DNA from: Pedobacter gandavensis
Lineage (GTDB): Bacteria; Bacteroidota; Bacteroidia; Sphingobacteriales; Sphingobacteriaceae
Length of the DNA: 64,000 bases
Direction: 5' to 3'
Assembly: GCF_014172405.1 (NCBI RefSeq)
Contig: NZ_WNXC01000002.1
Location: 434,001-498,000, forward strand
Shown here: positions 1-7,806 of the stretch, piece after piece
How positions within the stretch are numbered: position 1 is the first letter of the stretch
Layout: every line of letters starts with the position of its first letter
Program-made: the position numbers and the translations under genes
The notes under the pieces: generated by a model
Told to the model about the DNA's origin: nothing
Database searches by the model: none
What the model saw: the letters and a program-made list of their open reading frames with translations, nothing else

Positions 1-291
1 AAAGGTTATCCAATAGATTACGCAAAAGTGATCGACGCTTGTGCAGCAAATAAAGTAGTGATTGAGATCAATGCCAACCCTTTACGTTTAGATTTAGATT
101 GGCGCTGGCATCGCTATGCACTGGAAAAGGGGGTATTATTAGCTATCAATCCAGATGCACACAGAATGGAAGGTTTTTACGACATGCATTATGGAGTACT
201 GATTGGTAGAAAAGGTGGATTAGAAGCAAAACAGTGTTTAAACGCCATGACGCTCCAAGATATCTCAGAATACTTCAACAATAAAAAATAG
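1..291 (+). CDS. polX: DNA polymerase X family protein with PHP domain, C-terminal end (partial)
   Basis: This is the 3' end of a gene that begins before the window; frame 1 is open from base 1 to the TAG at 291. The visible 96 residues match the end of the PHP phosphoesterase domain of bacterial PolX proteins (DNA polymerase X/3'-5' exonuclease, base-excision repair). Recognisable pieces are VVIEINANPLRLDLDWRW followed by a metal-site-like INPDAHR. An internal GTG at 28 is not the start because the frame is open upstream of it. The family call is good; activity cannot be judged because the polymerase part is not visible. Confidence 0.85.
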   Translation, partial: KGYPIDYAKVIDACAANKVVIEINANPLRLDLDWRWHRYALEKGVLLAINPDAHRMEGFYDMHYGVLIGRKGGLEAKQCLNAMTLQDISEYFNNKK

Positions 292-298
292 TTATCCT

Positions 299-306
299 TA
301 CCTTTG
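299..306 (+). promoter_or_regulatory. TAnnTTTG (-7) promoter box, leaderless geometry
   Basis: TACCTTTG matches the Bacteroidota housekeeping -7 element and ends 4 nt before the ATG at 311, so transcription should begin at or next to the start codon. The box starts 8 nt after the PolX stop codon. Confidence 0.55.
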
Positions 307-310
307 AGCC

Positions 311-913
311 ATGATTAGTCAGCTTTGTAATAAAATATTTCAGGACGTGATCAATGATTATCACGTTCACAACAATATAGATCAACCTATTGAAAATCCA
401 TACGCTATTGGTACACTAGCGCATTTGTTATACATGAAATGCTGGATCGATACTGCCCAATGGCACATGGAAGATGTAATCCGTAATCCGGAAATTGATC
501 CGGTAGTGGCTTTGCAATGGAAACGTCGCATTGATGCTTCTAATCAGGAACGTACAGACGTAGTAGAATACATCGACAGCTACTTTCTGGAAGAATATAA
601 AAACATCACACCAGCAGCAAATGCAAAGATCAATTCTGAAAGTCCAGCATGGGTAATCGACAGGTTATCAATCCTTGCCTTAAAGATTTATCATATGAAC
701 GAAGAAACACTTCGTACCGATGCTTCTGAAGAACATAAAATCAGCTGTACCACAAAGCTTAATATTTTGTTAAGCCAAAGGACTGATCTTTCATCTAGTT
801 TAGATGAATTGATCGCTGATATTGAAAGTGGCGCAAAATACATGAAAGTTTATAAGCAAATGAAAATGTATAATGATCCGAGCATGAACCCTGTGCTTTA
901 TAACAACAAGTAA
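311..913 (+). CDS. DUF4254 domain-containing protein
   Basis: The protein has 200 residues, is mostly helical and shows no signal peptide or membrane segment. It matches the Bacteroidota DUF4254 family, whose members usually sit directly upstream of a GT9 glycosyltransferase, as here (3-nt gap to the next gene). The function is not known; the linkage suggests a role in cell-surface glycan assembly, which is inference. Visible landmarks are the N-terminal NPYAIGTLAHLLYMKCWID and the QWHMEDVIRNP segment. The start at 311 is supported by a TAnnTTTG box 4 nt upstream. It is probably co-transcribed with the GT9 and SixA genes. Confidence 0.8.
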   Translation: MISQLCNKIFQDVINDYHVHNNIDQPIENPYAIGTLAHLLYMKCWIDTAQWHMEDVIRNPEIDPVVALQWKRRIDASNQERTDVVEYIDSYFLEEYKNITPAANAKINSESPAWVIDRLSILALKIYHMNEETLRTDASEEHKISCTTKLNILLSQRTDLSSSLDELIADIESGAKYMKVYKQMKMYNDPSMNPVLYNNK

Positions 914-916
914 TTA

Positions 917-1981
917 ATGCCAAAAGAAACTGCTAAAATCTTAGTAATCCGTTTCTCAGCAATGGGGGATGTCGCTATGACTGCCCCCATTCTAAAAGAA
1001 TTCACAGCACACTACCCCACACATCAGCTACTTGTCGTAAGCCGACCATTCTTTAAACCTTTTTTTAATGAGGTGGAACGTCTCAGCTTTCAGCCCTTTG
1101 ATCCAAAAGGAACGCATAAAGGCTTTTTCGGCCTTTTAAAGCTTTTCCGGGAATTGAGTAAGCAGGACATCACCGCAATTGCAGATCTGCACAGTAACCT
1201 GAGGAGTAAAATTCTTTGTTTTCTTTTTATGTTAAAAGGGATCAAATCGGTATCCGTGGATAAAGGAAGAAAAGAGAAAGCAGCATTAACGCGTAAAGCT
1301 GATAAAGTCCTGGTTCCTTTGGAATTAACGGTTGCCCGTTACGCTAAAGTATTCGGCAAACTGGGTTTTCCATTTCCGCTTTCCAACACGTTAAAAGAAC
1401 CCAGTCCAGCCCCACTTAACAACATTTTATTTCCAGAGAAAACACAAAAATGGATTGGCGTAAGCCCTTTTGCTCAACATTTACAAAAGGTTTATCCTTT
1501 GCACAAAATGGAAAAGGTAGTCATTGAACTGGCAGAACTAGGACATCACCTGTTTATCTTTGGTGGATCAGCGGAAGAAGAAGCAACTGCCAATAGCTGG
1601 GCTGCGAAACACAAAAATATCACGGCTCTGGTTAGAAAAATCAAACTGGAAGAAGAATTGGATTTCATTTCAAACCTGGATGTGATGCTCAGCATGGATT
1701 CTTCGGGGATGCATCTTGCTTCTTTGAAAAACATCCCGGTAGTCTCTGTTTGGGGTGCAACCCATCCTTACGCTGGCTTTTTAGGTTATGGGCAGTCGAT
1801 AAATGACGCTGTACAAATCGATTTGTATTGTCGCCCCTGCTCGGTTTATGGGAATATTCCTTGCTACCGCGGTGATTTCGCCTGCATGAACAATTTGACT
1901 GAATCAACTGTTATAAATAGTGTTTTAAATAAACTAATTCATGGGCAAACAACTTCTATTGATACGACACGGAAAATCTGA
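917..1981 (+). CDS. Glycosyltransferase family 9 (heptosyltransferase-like)
   Basis: This 354-residue GT-B enzyme would transfer a sugar to a lipopolysaccharide-type acceptor on the cytoplasmic face of the inner membrane. The N-terminal half has ILVIRFSAMGDVAMTAPIL (residues 8-26) as in RfaF/WaaC-like enzymes. The C-terminal half has the nucleotide-sugar region with SMDSSGMHLASL and VSVWGATHPYAGF. Family members end near NSVLNKLI; here the last residues are read in the 41-bp overlap with the next gene. A cluster of cysteines (CRPCSVYGNIPC) near the C terminus is common in the Bacteroidota subgroup. The exact sugar and acceptor cannot be inferred. Confidence 0.88.
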   Translation: MPKETAKILVIRFSAMGDVAMTAPILKEFTAHYPTHQLLVVSRPFFKPFFNEVERLSFQPFDPKGTHKGFFGLLKLFRELSKQDITAIADLHSNLRSKILCFLFMLKGIKSVSVDKGRKEKAALTRKADKVLVPLELTVARYAKVFGKLGFPFPLSNTLKEPSPAPLNNILFPEKTQKWIGVSPFAQHLQKVYPLHKMEKVVIELAELGHHLFIFGGSAEEEATANSWAAKHKNITALVRKIKLEEELDFISNLDVMLSMDSSGMHLASLKNIPVVSVWGATHPYAGFLGYGQSINDAVQIDLYCRPCSVYGNIPCYRGDFACMNNLTESTVINSVLNKLIHGQTTSIDTTRKI

Positions 1982-2444
1982 TTGGGGAAATAGCCATATT
2001 TCTGATTTTGAGAGACCATTAAATGCCCGCGGGCTTAGAAATGCGCCGGAAATGGCGGGTAGAATATTAAAGAAAGACCTTGTTCCTCAACTCTTGGTCA
2101 GTAGTCCGGCTATCCGAGCCCTAACCACTGCAAGGAATTTTGCAGAAGTATGGAACAAACCATTGGGCCAGATTCAGGAAGAAAGTTCCATTTATGAAGC
2201 CAATGTAATGGCCTTATTGAGTACGGTAAATAAACTCTCAGACAAACACAATAGTGTGGCTTTATTTGGTCACAATCCGGGACTTACAGAATTCGCGAAT
2301 TACCTGAGTAATGCGAACATCTATAATATCCCGACTTGTGGTACAGTGCTTATGGAGTTTCCATTTGAAAAATGGGAACAGATAAGCCACCATACGGGTA
2401 ATTTATTAGCTTTTGATTTCCCTAAAAGCGCTGATGAGGACTAA
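1941..2444 (+). CDS. sixA: SixA-type histidine phosphatase
   Basis: This 167-residue cytoplasmic member of the phosphoglycerate-mutase-like superfamily has the catalytic RHGK motif at residues 9-12 (phospho-accepting His10) and a second active-site histidine in LFGHNPGLTEF. SixA enzymes dephosphorylate phosphohistidine on HPt domains or phosphotransferase proteins; the substrate here is unknown. The start must be at 1941 because the RHG motif lies only nine residues in, so the gene really overlaps the GT9 gene by 41 bp in another frame. The stop overlaps the convergent AMP nucleosidase stop by 4 nt. Confidence 0.87.
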   Translation: MGKQLLLIRHGKSDWGNSHISDFERPLNARGLRNAPEMAGRILKKDLVPQLLVSSPAIRALTTARNFAEVWNKPLGQIQEESSIYEANVMALLSTVNKLSDKHNSVALFGHNPGLTEFANYLSNANIYNIPTCGTVLMEFPFEKWEQISHHTGNLLAFDFPKSADED

Positions 2445-3304
2445 AAATGCAAGTGTTTAACTGTCAACCCATTATTAATCAACTGTTTTAAGGAATCAAT
2501 TCCTATTCTTAAGTGCGTATCCACATAATTGCTGGTTACCGAAGTGTCGCTTTCTGCAGTTTTCACACCTTCAGGAATCATTGGCTGATCAGAAACCAGT
2601 AACAATGCTCCGGTAGGAATTTTATTGGCAAATCCGGTCGTAAAAATCGTAGCCGTTTCCATATCTACTGCCATGGCACGTAAGGTCTTCAAATACTTTT
2701 TAAAGGCTTTATCATGCTCCCAAACCCTGCGGTTGGTGGTATAACAAGTTCCAGTCCAATAATCTCTGGAATGATCACGAATGGTCGTAGAGATTGCTTT
2801 TTGCAGGGCGAAGGCTGGTAGTGCAGGTACTTCAGCAGGCAGGTAATCGTTAGATGTTCCTTCTCCTCTGATTGCAGCAATTGGTAAGATCAAATCACCC
2901 AATTGGTTTTTCTTTTTCAAGCCACCGCATTTCCCTAAAAACAGCACTGCTTTAGGCGCAATAGCAGTTAGTAAGTCCAGCATTGTGGCTGCCATCGGGC
3001 TGCCCATTCCGAAATTGATGATCGTGATGCCATCTGCTGTTACACTTTGCATTGGCTTATCGAGCCCCATAATAGGCGCACCATCATGCCATTCAGAAAA
3101 CATTTGCACGTATTTACTGAAATTCGTCAACAAAATATACTGCCCAAAATCTTCCAATGCCCTTCCGGTATATCTTGGAAGCCAGTTTTTAACAATATCC
3201 CCTTTAGATTTCAAACCCGATTTCACAGGAGTTTCTACCTCTTTATTTTTCTTTCCTTTTTTTCCTTCTTCTCCGTCTTTGTTTATTTCTAATTCTTCAT
3301 TCAT
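2441..3304 (-). CDS. amn: AMP nucleosidase
   Basis: This 287-residue enzyme should hydrolyse AMP to adenine and ribose 5-phosphate. It belongs to the PNP/UDP phosphorylase family in the short Bacteroidota form that lacks the extra N-terminal domain of the E. coli enzyme. Diagnostic segments are FGMGSPMAATMLDLL, LFLGKCGGLKK, the RGEGTSNDYLP loop, AVDMETATIF and LLVSDQPM. The first 30 residues are lysine/glutamate-rich and probably disordered. The gene stands alone on the minus strand; the upstream 90 bp holds the clpX terminator and a short repeat of ACTATAC (about 3322-3336) that could be an operator. Confidence 0.88.
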   Translation of the reverse strand: MNEELEINKDGEEGKKGKKNKEVETPVKSGLKSKGDIVKNWLPRYTGRALEDFGQYILLTNFSKYVQMFSEWHDGAPIMGLDKPMQSVTADGITIINFGMGSPMAATMLDLLTAIAPKAVLFLGKCGGLKKKNQLGDLILPIAAIRGEGTSNDYLPAEVPALPAFALQKAISTTIRDHSRDYWTGTCYTTNRRVWEHDKAFKKYLKTLRAMAVDMETATIFTTGFANKIPTGALLLVSDQPMIPEGVKTAESDTSVTSNYVDTHLRIGIDSLKQLINNGLTVKHLHF

Positions 3305-3362
3305 AGCGCTCTTTTCTAGTATAGTTGTATAGTATTTTTTATTGCTCCTAAAATAACAAGTT

Positions 3363-3389
3363 AAAAAAAATCCCCGTAAAACGGGGATT
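3363..3389 (-). terminator. Rho-independent terminator of clpX
   Basis: Perfect 8-bp stem ATCCCCGT/ACGGGGAT with an AAA loop, followed on the minus strand by a run of eight T (the A-tract at 3363-3370). It lies 8 nt after the clpX stop codon. Confidence 0.9.
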
Positions 3390-3396
3390 AAATTAT

Positions 3397-4638
3397 TTAA
3401 GCAGCTTTCAGCTTTTTAAAATCAGCCTTTTCGAATTTCTCCTGGGCATAGTGGAGTGTAATACTCAACTCCTTAATGCTAGGGTCGGAAGGAATGTCAA
3501 ACATGGCGTCGAGCATAATTGCCTCGCAAATGGAGCGTAAGCCCCTTGCACCAAGTTTATATTCCATTGCTTTATCGACGATGAAATCTAAAACATCATC
3601 TTCAAAAGTCAACTTTACACCTTCAAATTCAAACAATTTCACGTACTGACGGAACAAAGAATTCTTAGGTTCAGTCAGGATGTTACGTAATGCTGCTTTA
3701 TCTAAAGGATTCAAGTGTGTCAATACCGGTACACGACCAATTAGTTCAGGAATCAAACCGAAAGATTTTAAATCCTGAGGGGTAATGTATTTATAAAGGT
3801 TATTCAAGTCTAATTCTTCATCATCCTTTTTCACTTTATAACCTACCGCCTGTGTACGCAATCTGTTTGCGATTTTACGTTCAATACCATCGAAAGCACC
3901 ACCACAGATAAACAGAATATTATTGGTATTTACAGGAATCATTTTCTGATCCGGATGTTTACGTCCGCCCTGAGGTGGAACATTTACAATTGTCCCCTCT
4001 AAGATCTTCAATAAAGCCTGTTGCACGCCTTCTCCCGATACATCTCTAGTGATAGAAGGGTTATCGCTTTTACGCGCCACTTTATCTACCTCATCGATAT
4101 AAACGATACCGCGTTCAGCTGAAGCTACATCATAATCTGCAGCTTGCAATAAACGGGTTAAGATACTTTCCACATCCTCCCCTACGTATCCTGCCTCGGT
4201 CAAAACCGTAGCATCACAAATACAGAAAGGAACGTGTAAGATCTTCGCGATGGTTTTCGCTAATAAGGTTTTTCCGGTACCGGTTTCCCCTACCAACATG
4301 ATGTTTGATTTCTCAATCTCCACCTCATCTGCCTGATCTACCGTTTGCCCCAATCTCTTATAGTGGTTATACACCGCTACAGAAAGTACTTTCTTAGCAT
4401 CATCCTGACCAATTACGTATTGGTCAATGTGTGCTTTGATTTCCATTGGTTTCAATAAGGTAATCGAGGTATCCATTGGTTTCCCTTTTTTGCTACCTAG
4501 CTCCTGAGCCAGTAACTGATTGGCTTGAGTCACACATTTATCGCAAATGTAGGCATCAAGACCTTCAATAAGCATTAAAGTATCTTGCTTACTTGATCCA
4601 CAAAAAGAGCAACGGGATTCTTTATTTTGTTTCGCCAT
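3397..4638 (-). CDS. clpX: ATP-dependent Clp protease ATP-binding subunit ClpX
   Basis: This 413-residue AAA+ unfoldase feeds substrates to ClpP. It has the N-terminal C4 zinc-binding domain (CSFC and CDKC pairs), Walker A GETGTGKT, pore loop GYVGED, Walker [11 protein letters not shown], the RKH loop GGRKHPDQK and the C-terminal small domain ending near [13 protein letters not shown] set the start at the ATG at 4638 ([10 protein letters not shown]), which aligns with family N-termini; the open frame extends 12 codons further upstream. The start overlaps the clpP 3' end by 17 bp, so translation is probably coupled. Last gene of tig-clpP-clpX. Confidence 0.95.
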   Translation of the reverse strand: MAKQNKESRCSFCGSSKQDTLMLIEGLDAYICDKCVTQANQLLAQELGSKKGKPMDTSITLLKPMEIKAHIDQYVIGQDDAKKVLSVAVYNHYKRLGQTVDQADEVEIEKSNIMLVGETGTGKTLLAKTIAKILHVPFCICDATVLTEAGYVGEDVESILTRLLQAADYDVASAERGIVYIDEVDKVARKSDNPSITRDVSGEGVQQALLKILEGTIVNVPPQGGRKHPDQKMIPVNTNNILFICGGAFDGIERKIANRLRTQAVGYKVKKDDEELDLNNLYKYITPQDLKSFGLIPELIGRVPVLTHLNPLDKAALRNILTEPKNSLFRQYVKLFEFEGVKLTFEDDVLDFIVDKAMEYKLGARGLRSICEAIMLDAMFDIPSDPSIKELSITLHYAQEKFEKADFKKLKAA

Positions 4639-5332
4639 TTTTTTCTTTGTTATTCGCTCCCAGCACTTCATCAATCATTCCAAAGCCTTTGGCTTCATCA
4701 GCTTTCATCCAGTAATCACGGTCTGAAGCTTTTTCTACCCATTCGTAAGATTGTCCGGAGTGGTTAGAAATGATATCATATAATTCTTTTTTCAATTTCA
4801 ACATTTCTCTCAGGTTGATCTCCATATCTGAAGCTACACCTTGAGCACCGCCTGATGGTTGGTGGATCATCACACGTGAGTGTGGCAATGCTGCACGTTT
4901 CCCTTTAGCTCCTGCGACTAATAATACAGCGCCCATAGAAGCAGCCATACCGGTACAGATTGTAGCCACATCTGGTGTGATGTATTGCATTGTATCATAA
5001 ATACCTAATCCTGCATATACAGAACCGCCTGGTGAATTGATATAAATCTGAATATCTCTATTGTTATCGGTAGACTGTAAAAACAGTAATTGTGCTTGTA
5101 TAATGTTCGCGTTACCATCATAGATTGCATCACCTAAAAATATGATACGATCCATCATTAAACGTGAAAAAACATCCATTTGTGCCACGTTAAGCTGACG
5201 CTCTTCAATAATATAAGGAGTCATACTTTTTGGAGAGTTATTGGTCGCACCAATAAAACGATCCACGTTTAAACCATTAATACGATGGTGTTTAACAGCG
5301 TATTTTCTAAATTCGTCTTTGTCTATTTTCAT
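4622..5332 (-). CDS. clpP: ATP-dependent Clp protease proteolytic subunit ClpP
   Basis: This 236-residue serine peptidase forms the tetradecameric proteolytic chamber with ClpX. The nucleophile is Ser132 in CTGMAASMGAVLL and the base is His157 in RVMIHQPSGG. The hydrophobic-pocket helix and the head-domain handle (EINLREMLKLKKELYDII) are present. The third triad residue is odd: where E. coli and Staphylococcus have Asp (the D of ERDTERD/QKDTDRD), this protein reads EKASDRD, placing Ala202 at that site by my alignment. The start ATG at 5332 lies in a 32-bp sequence that is repeated exactly 52 bp upstream (see findings). Upstream of it is a strong hairpin separating it from tig. Confidence 0.95.
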   Translation of the reverse strand: MKIDKDEFRKYAVKHHRINGLNVDRFIGATNNSPKSMTPYIIEERQLNVAQMDVFSRLMMDRIIFLGDAIYDGNANIIQAQLLFLQSTDNNRDIQIYINSPGGSVYAGLGIYDTMQYITPDVATICTGMAASMGAVLLVAGAKGKRAALPHSRVMIHQPSGGAQGVASDMEINLREMLKLKKELYDIISNHSGQSYEWVEKASDRDYWMKADEAKGFGMIDEVLGANNKEKNGETK

Positions 5333-5384
5333 CAGTATGTCTATTTATATTTAATTGTAATGAAGCTTGCTTCGCAGGTTTCAT
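5307..5384 (-). other. Candidate 25-codon upstream reading frame overlapping the clpP start
   Basis: From the duplicated ATG at 5384 the frame reads MKPAKQASLQ... for 25 codons and stops at a TAG ending at 5307, inside clpP, about 25 nt past its start. It shares its upstream context (the 32-bp repeat) with the real clpP start, so it may be translated and lower clpP initiation. No homology is expected; it is probably a by-product of the duplication. Confidence 0.4.
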
Positions 5385-5410
5385 CAGTATGTCTATTTAT
5401 ATTTAATTGT
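5327..5410 (-). repeat. Direct repeat of 32 bp spanning the clpP start codon
   Basis: Bases 5327-5358 are repeated without mismatch at 5379-5410, separated by 20 bp that contain a small GAAGC-TT-GCTTC dyad. The clpP-proximal copy includes the clpP ATG (5332-5330) and its leader. The distal copy supplies another ATG (5384-5382) with the same upstream sequence. Because the offset is 52 bp, the distal ATG is out of frame with clpP. Confidence 0.9.
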
Positions 5411-5491
5411 CACCTTCTAATGTTACCAAATTAATGAAACTAAATTGGTAAATTATTGTGGTATTGTAAAATTCTATAATCTCTTTATATA

Positions 5492-5522
5492 AATAAGGCG
5501 GCCTTAATAAAGCCGCCTTATT
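5492..5522 (-). terminator. Hairpin between tig and clpP
   Basis: Perfect 11-bp stem AATAAGGCGGC/GCCGCCTTATT with a 9-nt loop, 37 nt after the tig stop. No long T-tract follows on the minus strand, so it may end only part of the transcripts or act as an RNA-processing/stability element between the two genes. Confidence 0.7.
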
Positions 5523-5559
5523 CTAATATCTATTTAAAAGTATCTGGGTTTCCCCTGAA

Positions 5560-6906
5560 TTACTTCATTTCGATAAATTTATTATAAGCTATCTCTTTGT
5601 CTTCAATTGTAGCTACCGATTTGATGTATTCAAAAACTTTAATCGCTTTTACTTCATCAAAAATACGGTTTGCATTGTCTTTCTCTTTCAAGAAAGTCGC
5701 AGTATATTGCGCCAACTGATCTTCTGGCATTGGGCTTGGGCTGTACATTCTGAACTGTGCATCTAAACGTTGTTTAGCAGTTTGGAATACGTCCTCATAT
5801 TTAATTTCAATGCTATTGTCTTTAATTAACTTGTTTTCAATTAAAGTCCATTTCAGGTTTTTAGCGAAATCATCATACCCCTCAGCCAATTCAGCGTCAG
5901 TTAATTTTTCGTTAGTTGCTTTTAACCACTTACGTAAAAACTCATCAGGTAATTCCATTTTCACGCTTTCAGTAAGTTTCGTGTAAATGTCATTTTGCAA
6001 TTTGCGATCTGCATCTTGCTTGAACATACCTTCGATTTCTTCCGTAATTTTAGCGGTAAAACCAGCCTCATCAGTTACTACACCTTCACCAAATAATTTA
6101 TCAAAGAACTCCTGATTTAAATCAGACTCCTCTAAACGGTTTACATTTTTAACCGTTACCTGGAATTTCGATTTCACTTCTTTAGCTTCTTCTTCAGGAA
6201 TGTTTAACAATTTAGCAATGATTACCTCATTGTTGTCAAACGCTTTCTGAACATCTAATTCCACTACATCGTCTTTTTTCAAACCAACTAAGGTTTTTAA
6301 AATCTTTTTATCAGTAACCTGATCTAAACGAATAGATCCTGTACTGGTGATGCCACCTTCAAAAACTGAACCATCAGCAGAAAGTTGTGCTAAATCAGCA
6401 TAAAGGACGTCATCTTCTGCCGAAACTTCCGGATTTGTCATTTTGCCATAGCTTCTTCTGATATTTTTGATACGTGAAGCTAATGTTTCAGCATCTGCTT
6501 TAACTACGTATTGAGTAAATTTATCTTTAGCTGTGATTTTTACCTCTACTGCTGGTGCAAGACCGATTTCATAGTCAAACTCGAATTCATCAGTACCATC
6601 CCATTTGTATTCTTTTGTATCATCCATAATTGGTAATGGCTGACCAAGAACTTCTACTTTATTATCAGCAAGGTGCTTACTTAAAGTTTCGCTCAATAGG
6701 GTATTGATTTCTTCCACTAAAATATTTCTGCCGAACATTTTCTTAATATGTGCAACAGGAACCATTCCTTTACGAAAACCTGGAAGGTTTGATTTTTTAG
6801 CTTGTTCTCTTATAGATTTATCAACCTTTTCAGTATAATCTTCAGGTGAAATCTTAATTTTTACAACCGCGTTTAAGTCGTTAATTTTTTCCTGTGTAAT
6901 GTTCAT
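5560..6906 (-). CDS. tig: Trigger factor (ribosome-associated chaperone)
   Basis: This 448-residue chaperone should bind the ribosome exit tunnel and nascent chains. The N-terminal ribosome-binding domain carries GFRKGMVPVAHIKK (residues about 43-56), the equivalent of the GFRxGxxP signature. The FKBP-like middle domain is strongly diverged, as in other Bacteroidota trigger factors, so prolyl isomerase activity is doubtful. The C-terminal substrate-binding helices run from about residue 270. The start is at ATG 6906. The order tig-clpP-clpX matches that in many bacteria. Immediately upstream lies a terminator-like hairpin and a truncated tRNA unit with its own promoter. Confidence 0.92.
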   Translation of the reverse strand: MNITQEKINDLNAVVKIKISPEDYTEKVDKSIREQAKKSNLPGFRKGMVPVAHIKKMFGRNILVEEINTLLSETLSKHLADNKVEVLGQPLPIMDDTKEYKWDGTDEFEFDYEIGLAPAVEVKITAKDKFTQYVVKADAETLASRIKNIRRSYGKMTNPEVSAEDDVLYADLAQLSADGSVFEGGITSTGSIRLDQVTDKKILKTLVGLKKDDVVELDVQKAFDNNEVIIAKLLNIPEEEAKEVKSKFQVTVKNVNRLEESDLNQEFFDKLFGEGVVTDEAGFTAKITEEIEGMFKQDADRKLQNDIYTKLTESVKMELPDEFLRKWLKATNEKLTDAELAEGYDDFAKNLKWTLIENKLIKDNSIEIKYEDVFQTAKQRLDAQFRMYSPSPMPEDQLAQYTATFLKEKDNANRIFDEVKAIKVFEYIKSVATIEDKEIAYNKFIEMK

Positions 6907-6940
6907 CTTTCTGAATCAATAATTATTAATGTCTATATAC

Positions 6941-6965
6941 AAAAAATCCCCCGTGTTGCGGAGGA
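6941..6965 (-). terminator. Terminator-like hairpin between the tRNA remnant and tig
   Basis: Read on the minus strand: TCCTCCG-CAACA-CGGGGGA with one G-U pair, followed by six T. It ends the truncated tRNA unit about 35 nt before the tig ATG. No convincing separate tig promoter fits in that gap, so it may act as a leaky terminator for tig. Confidence 0.7.
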
Positions 6966-6973
6966 ACTTTTAT

Positions 6974-7031
6974 TGCGGAAGAATTGACTCCAACCCACCG
7001 CTCAAATTTCCCTTTCGAGGGCGCAAATATA
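6974..7031 (-). pseudogene. Truncated tRNA-Leu unit (promoter, leader and tRNA 3' end)
   Basis: On the minus strand this reads TATATTTG (7031-7024), then a CCCTCGAAAGGG leader hairpin, then 23 nt (6996-6974) that match the last 23 nt of the two tRNA-Leu genes with three mismatches, including the full CTTCCGCA acceptor 3' strand. The 5' acceptor strand, D arm, anticodon arm and variable arm are missing. The promoter box and leader resemble those of the intact tRNA-Leu genes at 7277 and 7691, so this looks like a third tandem copy that lost its body. The T-loop TTCGA is changed to TTGGA. Confidence 0.7.
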
Positions 7032-7237
7032 TTCTTTTTTGTTGATTTCAAAGCCTATAATTAAAAATATTACGCTACTGAGTATCTGAATTTCAGCACT
7101 CCAAAGGCAAAAAAAAACAGCAAAATAAATAAATTTAAGATCAGGATTCTCAGCTTTTTTTGCGCAGCAATTATTTGAGCATCAACAACGGGAACTGATC
7201 AGGATAATTTAGGTTATCGTAAAATATGGTAGAAAAT

Positions 7238-7275
7238 AAAAAAGGTGATAAATTTTTCAATTTATCACCTTTTTT
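7238..7275. terminator. Bidirectional terminator of tRNA-Leu copy 1
   Basis: Perfect 15-bp stem: six A, GGTGATAAA, an 8-nt loop, then TTTATCACC and six T. It starts 2 nt after the tRNA 3' end on the minus strand. Confidence 0.88.
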
Positions 7276-7276
7276 G

Positions 7277-7358
7277 TGCGGAAGAAGGGACTCGAACCCC
7301 CACGCCGTGAAGCGCCAGATCCTAAGTCTGGTGCGGCTACCAATTACGCCACTTCCGC
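7277..7358 (-). tRNA. tRNA-Leu (anticodon UAG), copy 1
   Basis: 82-nt type II tRNA. Acceptor stem GCGGAAG/CTTCCGC with discriminator A; anticodon stem-loop CCAGA-CTTAGGA-TCTGG gives anticodon TAG; long variable arm CGCTTCACGGCG; T arm GGGGGTTCGAGTCCC. CCA is not encoded. A TATCTTTG box (7391-7384) and a CCCGAAAGGG leader hairpin lie upstream. Identical to the copy at 7691-7772. Confidence 0.96.
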
Positions 7359-7383
7359 AGTTAGGATTACCCTTTCGGGATTG

Positions 7384-7391
7384 CAAAGATA
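7384..7391 (-). promoter_or_regulatory. -7 promoter box of tRNA-Leu copy 1
   Basis: TATCTTTG on the minus strand, 25 nt before the tRNA 5' end. The leader between them contains the small CCC-GAAA-GGG hairpin shared with copy 2. The rest of the interval 7392-7650 holds nothing I can identify apart from a GAAGGCCTTC palindrome near 7583. Confidence 0.65.
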
Positions 7392-7650
7392 GAATAGTTT
7401 TTCAAAAACACCTAAATAATTTGAATAAAAATGAATGTTTTTTGGTCAACATCGGCACAAAGTTCTTTTACCTTCAAATAATCAACCACTTACCACTCAA
7501 AAAAAACCAATCACCTATAAATAAAATATAATTAAACCGATTAGATATCATAATTCAAAAGCAACAAGCTCCTCTGGATCACGAAGGCCTTCCGTAACAG
7601 AATAACTGGCAAGGGCTCCCTACTGAAATTACAACTCAAATTTTGGAACA

Positions 7651-7676
7651 AAAAAAAACAGCCCTTTCGGGGCTGA
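7651..7676 (-). terminator. Terminator of tRNA-Leu copy 2
   Basis: Stem CAGCCC/GGGCTG with TTTCG loop and an A-tract on the + strand that is a T-tract for minus-strand transcripts; it lies 15 nt downstream of the tRNA 3' end. Confidence 0.85.
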
Positions 7677-7690
7677 TTTTTAATTTTTTG

Positions 7691-7772
7691 TGCGGAAGAA
7701 GGGACTCGAACCCCCACGCCGTGAAGCGCCAGATCCTAAGTCTGGTGCGGCTACCAATTACGCCACTTCCGC
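7691..7772 (-). tRNA. tRNA-Leu (anticodon UAG), copy 2
   Basis: Identical over 82 nt to the copy at 7277-7358 with the same cloverleaf and TAG anticodon. Its own promoter box is TATATTTG at 7806-7799 and the same CCCGAAAGGG leader hairpin follows. The pair plus the truncated remnant form a tandem array in which each copy has its own promoter and terminator. Confidence 0.96.
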
Positions 7773-7798
7773 AGTTAGGATGTTCCCTTTCGGGATTG

Positions 7799-7806
7799 CA
7801 AATATA
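7799..7806 (-). promoter_or_regulatory. -7 promoter box of tRNA-Leu copy 2
   Basis: TATATTTG on the minus strand, followed by GCAATCCCGAAAGGG, nearly identical to the leader of copy 1. Confidence 0.65.

Noticed and set aside
6974..7031. Complete extra tRNA gene upstream of tig
   Set aside because: Only the 3' end matches tRNA-Leu; there is no 5' acceptor strand or anticodon arm, so no cloverleaf can form.
7226..7531. 101-codon frame running through tRNA-Leu copy 1
   Set aside because: Its sequence is the translation of a terminator and a tRNA; the familiar RRDSNPHAVKRQ stretch is a known artefact of tRNA-Leu antisense translation.
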